Assembly: GCA_900766055.1 (NCBI GenBank)
Contig: CAAFTZ010000099.1
Location: 1 to 14,155 of the forward strand
Reading direction: 5' to 3'
Source: an uncultured Parasutterella sp.
GTDB lineage: Bacteria; Pseudomonadota; Gammaproteobacteria; Burkholderiales; Burkholderiaceae_F
DNA length: 14,155 bases
The notes below the pieces were generated by a model that saw only the letters and a list, made by a program, of their open reading frames with translations, had not been told where the DNA came from and ran no database searches. Made by a program: the position numbers and the translations under genes. Shown in pieces: positions 1-5,372 of the stretch; position 1 is the stretch's first letter, and every line of letters begins with the position of its first letter.

Positions 1-229
1 TAGAAATTTTCTAGAAATTCTTTTTAAGCTGCTGTCATGCCAAATGAGGCCCGAAGGAGGCCGGCAATGCCTGACATAGATTTTCAAATAATTTTTGTCC
101 GGGCATTCAGTTGAATCCCTGATAATTGAATTGAAAATATAGGTATAAAGCGGAGGTACTTCATTATAAGTAATTTCCCTTATTAAAATTCATATTATTT
201 CATGAAGTTAGAGAAATTTTAAACTGACA

Positions 230-415
230 CTATTTAATTAGGTTAAAACCGGTTTGTTCTGCTAAATATAACGAAATAATATTCTTATTAAGAATAATTT
301 CAAAAAACCGGTCTCTATAGAGGTTTTTGCCCGAATCTAAGACTGATGAGAAAAAAGAAGGATAACCTTTTGAATTAAATACAAAAACACTAAATTTATT
401 TTTTTGTTCTGACAT
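230..415 (-). CDS. Possible small hypothetical protein (61 aa)
   Basis: An open frame of 61 residues begins MSEQKNKFSVFVFNSKGYPS and ends FNLIK. I do not recognise it. It has no membrane segment or known motif; it is basic and rich in Phe, Asn and Lys, as expected from AT-rich DNA. The start has only a weak ribosome binding signal (ATAGG about one base before ATG), and a stable inverted repeat (248-312) runs through the frame, which is more typical of non-coding DNA. It stands alone, divergent from nrdD. It may be a real orphan gene or a chance frame; the second is slightly more likely. Confidence 0.25.
   Translation of the reverse strand: MSEQKNKFSVFVFNSKGYPSFFSSVLDSGKNLYRDRFFEIILNKNIISLYLAEQTGFNLIK
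248..312. repeat. Nested inverted repeats
   Basis: ACCGGTTT at 248-255 is the exact reverse complement of AAACCGGT at 305-312. Between them a second perfect repeat, ATTCTT-ATT-AAGAAT, lies at 281-295. Directly to the right is the palindrome CTCTATAGAG (313-322), followed by TTTTT. Together these could form a branched RNA or a regulatory site. The AT richness makes the inner repeat less surprising than the outer one. Confidence 0.4.
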
Positions 416-740
416 ACCTATTTTGAGTGATGAATTTTCGGAAGGGCTCAGGGAAAAAAAGATAGTTACAAAATCACCTCAAAAAAACGATTCTCAACCT
501 ATTGTGTTTTTTCGGTTTTGCGATTTTTCATGTGTTTCGCGCAGGTCCTTTTATCTACAAGGATTTTGATTTTTTGTTCTTGATTTTGGCTATACAAGAG
601 ATTTTTGATAACCCCTCATATTTCCGTATATTGTTATCTTTTTCGAGTTCTAACACCATCCGTTGTATGAGATTATCATTTGGAGTAGATTAACTCGTCC
701 GGCCGCACAAACTGAGTTTTGCTGTCGGAAGTCTATAGAT

Positions 741-768
741 TTGGAATTAACGTTTAAAGCCTTATAAG
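741..768 (+). promoter_or_regulatory. Candidate promoter of nrdD
   Basis: TTGGAA (741-746) and TATAAG (763-768) are separated by 16 bases. The -10 matches the sigma-70 consensus at five of six positions and the -35 at four of six. Transcription would start near 775, just before the ribosome binding site GAAGGAG at 778-784, giving a very short leader. The match is moderate, and other AT-rich stretches upstream could serve instead. Confidence 0.35.
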
Positions 769-793
769 TTAGATAGAGAAGGAGACAAGGCAG

Positions 794-2815
794 ATGAGTC
801 CTACGATGGAGACGCCGATGTACGTCATCAAGCGTGACGGCACCGTCAAAGATTTCGACATTTCGAAAATTGCAGCCGCTCTCGAAAAAGCCGGTAAAGC
901 TACCGGTGAATTCGATGCTGCGACCGCAAACCGCATCACTCATATCGAAGTGATGAACCGTCTGGCTCAGCAGAATGTTGCGACTCCTACTATTGAACAG
1001 ATTCAGGACGCAGTTGAAAACGCGCTCTTTGATATCGGATTCCGTAAGACATTGCGCGCTTACATCGTTTATCGTGAGCAGCGCGCAAAGGCCCGTGATG
1101 CCCGCCGCAGCCTCGTTGATGTTGAAAGCTCTATGAATGAGTACCTGCAGCATCTGGACTGGCGTGTGAACGCCAATGCCAACCAGGGCTATTCTTTGGG
1201 CGGTTTGATTCTCAACGTTTCCGGTAAGGTCGTCGCCAACTATTGGCTCAACTATATTTATCCGCCGGAAGTCGGCAATGCCCATAGACAGGCCGATATC
1301 CATATTCATGACTTGGATATGCTTTCGGGGTACTGCGCAGGATGGTCTCTTAAGACACTTTTGAATGAAGGTCTGAACGGCGTTCCGGGCAAAGTTGAAG
1401 CTGGTGCTCCGAAACACTTAACCAGTGCTGTCGGACAGATCGTTAATTTCCTCGGAACAATGCAGAATGAATGGGCCGGTGCTCAGGCTTTCAGCTCTTT
1501 TGACACCTATTTGGCTCCTTTCATTCGCATCGACAACCTTGATTACAAGGAAGTCCGTCAGTGCATTCAGGAACTCATTTACAACCTGAATGTCCCGAGC
1601 CGCTGGGGTACACAGACGCCGTTTACAAACCTGACGTTTGACTGGGTCTGCCCGCAGGACCTTCGCGATCAGCATCCTCTGATCGGCGGAGAAGAAGTTG
1701 ATTTCACGTACGGTGAGCTCCAGAAAGAAATGGACATGATCAACCGTGCGTATATTGAGGTCATGCTTGAAGGGGACGCTAAGGGCCGTGTATTTACGTT
1801 CCCGATCCCGACGTACAACATGACGCCGGATTTCAATTGGGACAGCCCCAACGCACATCTGCTTTTCAGCATGACAGCCCGCTATGGTCTGCCGTATTTC
1901 CAGAACTTCATCAATTCCGAGCTCAAGCCGAACATGATTCGTTCGATGTGCTGCCGTCTGCAGCTTGACTTGAGAGAGCTGCTGAAACGCGGCAACGGAC
2001 TTTTCGGCTCTGCCGAACAAACCGGTTCCTTAGGCGTTGTGACAATCAACTGCGCTCGTTTGGGTTATGTTTTTGCTCAGGACGAAGAAGGTTTGTTCAA
2101 TCGTCTGAACTCTCTGCTTGACTTGGCCCGCAACAGCCTGGAGATTAAGCGCAAGGTCATTCAGCGCCATATGGATCAGGGCCTGTTCCCGTATACAAGA
2201 CGTTATCTCGGCACGCTGCGTAATCACTTCTCTACGATCGGTGTGAACGGCATCAATGAAATGATCCGCAACTTCACACAGGACAAAGAAGATATTACGA
2301 CAGAAGCCGGTCACGCCTTTGCCGCCAAGGTGCTTGATTTCATTCGCGACAAGATGGTCATGTTCCAGGAAGAAACAGGACACATGTACAACCTCGAAGC
2401 CACACCGGCTGAAGGTACAACTTATCGCTTTGCCAAAGAAGATAAGAAGCGCTTCCCGAAGATTCTTCAGGCGGGTACGCCGGATCATCCTTACTACACC
2501 AACAGCTCTCAGCTGCCGGTTTCCTATACGGACGATCCTTTCGAAGCTTTGGAAATGCAGGAAGACCTGCAGAAGAAGTACACAGGCGGCACCGTACTGC
2601 ATCTGTACATGAATGAAGCCATTTCGAGCCCCGAGCTCTGCCGCGACATCGTTCGCCGTGCTTTGACACGTTTCAGACTGCCGTACATCACGATCACTCC
2701 GACATTCTCGGTTTGCCCGAAACACGGTTATATCCCGGGCAACCACGAGTTCTGTCCGAAGTGCGACGCAGAATTGATTGCCAAGAAGAAGCTTGAAATG
2801 GCTTCCAACGGTTAA
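794..2815 (+). CDS. nrdD: Anaerobic ribonucleoside-triphosphate reductase NrdD, lacking its glycyl radical loop
   Basis: Class III reductase that makes deoxyribonucleotides from ribonucleoside triphosphates without oxygen, in the cytoplasm. The 673 residues show an N-terminal ATP-cone (about 9-98, starting MYVIKRDG), the ten-stranded barrel core, the SMCCRL motif with adjacent C386 and C387, and INCARLGY (418-425). Near the end is a metal-binding pattern C641-x2-H644-x9-C654-x2-C657. By alignment from memory, C387 falls where other NrdDs have the cysteine that forms the substrate-activating thiyl radical. The double cysteine resembles the thioredoxin-dependent NrdD2 subtype; this is inference. 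The normal C-terminal glycyl radical segment (R-V-x-G-Y type) is absent: the frame stops 16 residues after C657. The segment is present on the next cistron. The start at 794 is chosen because GAAGGAG (778-784) is well spaced, and the ATP-cone begins soon after. Confidence 0.95.
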   Translation: MSPTMETPMYVIKRDGTVKDFDISKIAAALEKAGKATGEFDAATANRITHIEVMNRLAQQNVATPTIEQIQDAVENALFDIGFRKTLRAYIVYREQRAKARDARRSLVDVESSMNEYLQHLDWRVNANANQGYSLGGLILNVSGKVVANYWLNYIYPPEVGNAHRQADIHIHDLDMLSGYCAGWSLKTLLNEGLNGVPGKVEAGAPKHLTSAVGQIVNFLGTMQNEWAGAQAFSSFDTYLAPFIRIDNLDYKEVRQCIQELIYNLNVPSRWGTQTPFTNLTFDWVCPQDLRDQHPLIGGEEVDFTYGELQKEMDMINRAYIEVMLEGDAKGRVFTFPIPTYNMTPDFNWDSPNAHLLFSMTARYGLPYFQNFINSELKPNMIRSMCCRLQLDLRELLKRGNGLFGSAEQTGSLGVVTINCARLGYVFAQDEEGLFNRLNSLLDLARNSLEIKRKVIQRHMDQGLFPYTRRYLGTLRNHFSTIGVNGINEMIRNFTQDKEDITTEAGHAFAAKVLDFIRDKMVMFQEETGHMYNLEATPAEGTTYRFAKEDKKRFPKILQAGTPDHPYYTNSSQLPVSYTDDPFEALEMQEDLQKKYTGGTVLHLYMNEAISSPELCRDIVRRALTRFRLPYITITPTFSVCPKHGYIPGNHEFCPKCDAELIAKKKLEMASNG

Positions 2816-2868
2816 GAAACAGTAAAGATTAATTTTTTAGGATTGATTTATTCACACAGGAGACTGCA

Positions 2869-3048
2869 ATGAATGAAAATGTTAAAGACACAAACATCGA
2901 ACTGAAAGACGAAGAACGCACAAAATGCGAAATCTGGACCCGTGTGATGGGTTATCACCGTCCGATTTCTTCTTTCAATATCGGCAAGCAGGGTGAATTT
3001 GCAGAACGTAAATACTTCGACGAAAAGAAGTGCGGCTGCAGCAAGTAA
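2869..3048 (+). CDS. Stand-alone glycyl radical subunit of the anaerobic reductase (59 aa)
   Basis: A 59-residue protein whose core, EIWTRVMGYHRPISSFNIGK (21-40), is the glycyl radical segment normally found at the C-terminus of NrdD. In that family NrdG removes a hydrogen from the glycine of the R-V-x-G-Y motif, here G28, to create the stored radical. The start is firm: AGGAG at 2858-2862 lies six bases before ATG. The frame differs from that of nrdD, and 53 untranslated bases separate the two, so this is a separate cistron. The protein has C20 just before the motif and a CGC near its end (C55, C57). It presumably docks onto the large protein so that G28 reaches the active-site cysteine, in the way YfiD/GrcA supplies a radical domain to pyruvate formate-lyase. 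Identity is strongly supported by the motif; assembly is inferred. A symbol is not assigned because it is only part of NrdD. Confidence 0.88.
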   Translation: MNENVKDTNIELKDEERTKCEIWTRVMGYHRPISSFNIGKQGEFAERKYFDEKKCGCSK

Positions 3049-3066
3049 TCTTTGAATAAAGGAAAT

Positions 3067-3099
3067 CCTCTCGTTGCTTCGCGCTTCGAGAGGTTTTTT
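3067..3099 (+). terminator. Intrinsic terminator between the radical subunit and nrdG
   Basis: CCTCTCG (3067-3073) pairs with CGAGAGG (3087-3093) around a 13-base loop and is followed directly by six T (3094-3099). It starts 18 bases after the stop of the radical-subunit gene and ends 17 bases before nrdG. It would reduce nrdG transcription unless read-through occurs. Confidence 0.8.
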
Positions 3100-3116
3100 A
3101 TTTTGATTTTTTCTTT

Positions 3117-3884
3117 ATGACGGACGTTTTTATTCCTATCGAACCCGAAGTGACGGATAAACCTGCCGAGGAACTCTTGGTAGGAGGCTTAACACGTATG
3201 ACAACCATCGACTTTCCGGATTGCCTGTCTGCCGTGGTTTTCATCAAAGGGTGTCCTTGGAAGTGCGTTTATTGCCAGAACGAAGATCTCCAAAGCCGAG
3301 AGATGAACGAGGGGGACGGCTACGTTTCCTGGGAATACATCGACCATTTCCTCGATAGAAGAAAAGGTTTAATTGACGGCGTGGTTTTCAGCGGAGGAGA
3401 GCCCTGTGTTGATCCTGCGCTTCCCGATGCCGTTAAGAGAGTCAAAGAGAAGGGCTATAAGATCGGGCTGCATACCGGAGGAATGTATCTGCGCAGACTG
3501 CGGGGAATTCTTCCCTTTTTAGACTGGGTCGGGTTAGATATCAAGGCTCCTTTGTCTGATGAAGCCGCTTATGAAAAAGTTGTCCGTCGCAAAGGCGCAG
3601 CAGCAAAAGTTCGTTCCTCTCTGGAAATGCTGTTAGAAGCGGGTGTTTCATTAGAAACGCGTACAACCGTACATCCCGAATATCACACTGAAGAGCAGAT
3701 CCTTCAGCTCGCACGAGAGCTTTCTGACGCAGGAGTTGAGACGTACGCACTTCAAATCTATCGCCAGCCCAGAGGATTGCCGGAGGAACATCTTCTTAAC
3801 AGAGTCGGCAGCGACTATCCGCATGAAGAGACTCTAAAAACGCTTGACTCCTTGTTTAAGAAATTCGTTTATCGCCGTAGTTAG
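3117..3884 (+). CDS. nrdG: Anaerobic reductase activating protein NrdG (radical SAM)
   Basis: Radical SAM enzyme that uses a 4Fe-4S cluster and S-adenosylmethionine to generate the glycyl radical of NrdD. In the 255 residues the cluster motif is C46-x3-C50-x2-C53 within GCPWKCVYC, the SAM-binding SGGEP is at 92-96, and the conserved N-terminal strand VGGLTRMTTIDFP is at 22-34. Its usual partner loop is here on a separate 59-residue protein, so the true substrate may be that protein alone or its complex with NrdD. The start is uncertain: the ATG at 3117 lies in a T-rich leader with no ribosome binding site, while TAGGAGG (3181-3187) precedes an internal ATG at 3198. The internal start would remove the conserved VGGLT strand, so the upstream one is kept. 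A TTG at codon 21 preceded by GAGG is another option. Confidence 0.92.
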   Translation: MTDVFIPIEPEVTDKPAEELLVGGLTRMTTIDFPDCLSAVVFIKGCPWKCVYCQNEDLQSREMNEGDGYVSWEYIDHFLDRRKGLIDGVVFSGGEPCVDPALPDAVKRVKEKGYKIGLHTGGMYLRRLRGILPFLDWVGLDIKAPLSDEAAYEKVVRRKGAAAKVRSSLEMLLEAGVSLETRTTVHPEYHTEEQILQLARELSDAGVETYALQIYRQPRGLPEEHLLNRVGSDYPHEETLKTLDSLFKKFVYRRS

Positions 3885-3909
3885 CGGCATCTTGAGAACT
3901 AAATTTAGG

Positions 3910-3952
3910 AGACCGGCTCGAAGAAACAGACAAGACCGGTCTTCTTTCTTTT
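3910..3952 (+). terminator. Terminator downstream of nrdG
   Basis: AGACCGG (3910-3916) pairs with CCGGTCT (3936-3942) across a 19-base loop, followed by a pyrimidine-rich tail ending in TTTCTTTT. It lies 26 bases after the nrdG stop. The loop is long and the tail is interrupted by C, so efficiency may be modest. Confidence 0.65.
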
Positions 3953-4047
3953 CGAATTCAGAGAAATTGATCTCAAGTTCGGCGGCATATTTTCTCTGAG
4001 ACAAATCTCCTTGTTAGACTTTGACCAACCATTTTCGGAGGTTATCC

Positions 4048-4674
4048 ATGAAAAACAACGGCAATTTTAAAAGCGCCGGATCTTCTCGCGCCAAGATGTG
4101 GAGAAACATTCTCTTGATTTTGGGTGCGATTGCTCTTATTGCCAGCTACATTGCAGATATTCGTGACCCGCATCCGGGTACGGAAACTCAGGATAACCGC
4201 CCGTTTGTAGAACAGGTGCACAAAGACGACTTTCGAACACTCCATGCCCGCGTGACTCGTGTGGCTGACGGCGATACCGTTTACATTAAAGATGACGAAG
4301 GAAAAGAAGCAAGGGTACGCCTTCTTGGCATCGACGCTCCGGAGAGCAAACAAGCCTATGGCGTCCAAAGTGCAGAACACCTGAAACGCAATCTGCGGGA
4401 TGCTGAGTATCACGTTCAAGTGATTTATCGCGGCAGAGACCAATACGGCAGGATCATTGGAAAATTGGTTGCCGACGGAAAAGATCTAAATCTCGATCAG
4501 GTCAGAACCGGAAACGCTTGGGTTTACAGGAACTATCTGCGCGATCTTCAACCCGGAGATAAAAATCTCTATTTGAATGCCGAAGAAAATGCCCGAACAA
4601 AGAGGATCGGCCTTTGGGCGGACCCTAATCCTCAGAATCCCCGTGACTGGAGAAGGGAACATCCAAGAAATTAA
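4048..4674 (+). CDS. Membrane-anchored thermonuclease-like protein (SNase domain)
   Basis: A 208-residue protein of the staphylococcal nuclease family, which cuts DNA and RNA in a calcium-dependent manner. One hydrophobic segment spans about 19-37 and is preceded by R14, K16 and R19, suggesting the N-terminus is inside and the nuclease faces the periplasm. The nuclease domain covers about 64-202: RVADGDTV (71-78), RVRLLGIDAPES (89-100), RDQYGRIIGKL (130-140) and GLWADPNPQNPRDWR (188-202). By alignment D76, R91, E99 and R135 match the metal-binding and catalytic Asp21, Arg35, Glu43 and Arg87 of the staphylococcal enzyme, so it should be active. The start at 4048 follows CGGAG at 4036-4040; a TTG 27 bases upstream lacks a comparable signal. 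It stands as a single gene between two terminators. The physiological role is unknown; nutrient scavenging from extracellular DNA is one possibility. Confidence 0.88.
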   Translation: MKNNGNFKSAGSSRAKMWRNILLILGAIALIASYIADIRDPHPGTETQDNRPFVEQVHKDDFRTLHARVTRVADGDTVYIKDDEGKEARVRLLGIDAPESKQAYGVQSAEHLKRNLRDAEYHVQVIYRGRDQYGRIIGKLVADGKDLNLDQVRTGNAWVYRNYLRDLQPGDKNLYLNAEENARTKRIGLWADPNPQNPRDWRREHPRN

Positions 4675-4700
4675 GATTGCAATACTTAATGCAAAACAAA

Positions 4701-4718
4701 GCCTGCCGAGCGGCAGGC
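4701..4718. terminator. Strong hairpin, part of a convergent terminator region
   Basis: GCCTGCC (4701-4707) and GGCAGGC (4712-4718) form a perfect 7-base stem with a 4-base loop. On the minus strand it is followed by a T-rich tract (TTTGTTTTGC), so it probably ends the minus-strand gene at 4762-5235. Confidence 0.6.
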
Positions 4719-4723
4719 AAAGC

Positions 4724-4756
4724 AAAAGGCCGTTTTCTGCAAGGATTCGGCCTTTT
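4724..4756. terminator. Bidirectional terminator between convergent genes
   Basis: AAAAGGCCG (4724-4732) is the exact reverse complement of CGGCCTTTT (4748-4756), with a 15-base loop. The stem carries A on one side and T on the other, so it can act in both directions between the nuclease gene and the convergent minus-strand gene. Confidence 0.75.
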
Positions 4757-4761
4757 ATCGG

Positions 4762-5235
4762 TTAATTCAGCATTTGCTTATCCGGGAAATCCGGATTTTT
4801 TTCAAAGCACTGCGGAGCAACCAAAATCGCTACTTTCCCCTCATCTCCTCGAATAGATTCTGTTAGAAAAGGAATGCTAAGAGGAGACTCTCCGCTGACT
4901 AGCTTAGGATCCTGCATGGAAATCAAGATTTCAGGAACACTGGTCAGGAGGGCCTCCGAGCCTTTCTTCAGCCAATATCTCGGAAATTCATTCGTGAAAA
5001 AGGATAAGGTCGATTCGGCAAGTTCCAGTTCTTCGACATTAGCCATTTTGCGGCTGCCGATATACTCTAGATTTGCTACCAAATTATCTAATCGGCTTGG
5101 GACAATGCAGTGCTTGAGCATATTCATCGCTACCGGCTTGAATCGGTAAACCGGAAACGGATCGTATTTCTCGTCCTCAAAGTCGATATCTTTGCCCTTG
5201 AAAGAGCAGAAGTCGTCAGGATTATCTATCGTCAT
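4762..5235 (-). CDS. Hypothetical protein, 157 aa
   Basis: I do not recognise this protein. It begins MTIDNPDDFCSFKGKDIDFE, has an acidic N-terminal third, no signal peptide and no membrane segment, so it is probably cytosolic. Cysteines lie at 10, 43 and 143 without a metal-binding spacing. The middle (about 60-110) looks helical and the end is rich in Pro and Asp. The start has no clear ribosome binding site (GGAC six bases ahead of ATG is the nearest), but the frame is long, is flanked by terminators on both sides, and has no competing gene on the other strand. It lies alone between a nuclease gene and an antiporter gene, which gives no functional clue. Confidence 0.65.
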   Translation of the reverse strand: MTIDNPDDFCSFKGKDIDFEDEKYDPFPVYRFKPVAMNMLKHCIVPSRLDNLVANLEYIGSRKMANVEELELAESTLSFFTNEFPRYWLKKGSEALLTSVPEILISMQDPKLVSGESPLSIPFLTESIRGDEGKVAILVAPQCFEKNPDFPDKQMLN

Positions 5236-5324
5236 TTTTTTGTCCGGTACTTCTAAAACTACTTACGTCCATATTATCAAAGAGATTCGACTCTTGGTTA
5301 TTAGGAATAACTGAATTAGACGCG

Positions 5325-5353
5325 AAAATAAAAAACGCCCCGATGGGCGTTTT
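5325..5353 (-). terminator. Terminator of the antiporter gene
   Basis: AAAACGCCC (5332-5340) and GGGCGTTTT (5345-5353) form a perfect 9-base stem with a CGAT loop. Read on the minus strand it is followed by a T-run (TTTTTTATTTT), a classical intrinsic terminator 20 bases after the antiporter stop. Confidence 0.9.
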
Positions 5354-5372
5354 GAGAGGGTTTCAAATCGGA

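Larger units (their letters stand above)
1..793. other. Long AT-rich region upstream of nrdD, no confident gene
   Basis: This stretch is clearly richer in A and T than the genes to its right and carries no recognisable protein. A small GC-rich patch at 46-71 contains two GGCC blocks (48-51 and 59-62) that could pair around a 7-base loop. No T-run follows on either strand, so it is not a convincing terminator. The first 19 bases hold a short direct repeat (TAGAAATT at 1-8 and 12-19). A weak small frame lies at 230-415, and a candidate promoter for nrdD sits at its right end. The length of this leader leaves room for redox or nucleotide-dependent control of nrdD, but I found no clear FNR palindrome of the TTGAT-N4-ATCAA type. 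Confidence 0.6.

Noticed and set aside
38..71. Terminator of a gene to the left of the window
   Set aside because: The GGCC pairs form only a short stem and no T-run follows on either strand.
502..693. Open frame of 63 codons upstream of nrdD on the plus strand
   Set aside because: It starts with a non-ATG codon without a ribosome binding site, is dominated by Phe, Ile and Leu from T-rich DNA, and matches nothing known.
650..1417. Long open frame of 255 codons on the minus strand opposite nrdD
   Set aside because: It is antisense to the well-supported nrdD gene, has no known motif, and arises because nrdD codon use leaves few stops on the other strand. The same holds for 1418-2020 and 2030-2746.
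2813..2871. Frameshift, stop read-through or sequencing error joining NrdD and the radical loop
   Set aside because: The stop of nrdD is followed by ordinary non-coding bases, the second frame has a stop just upstream (2830-2832), and the small cistron has its own AGGAG and ATG. No slippery sequence or selenocysteine-like element was seen.
4021..4047. Longer nuclease start at a TTG
   Set aside because: The CGGAG site at 4036-4040 lies inside this extension and points to the ATG at 4048.
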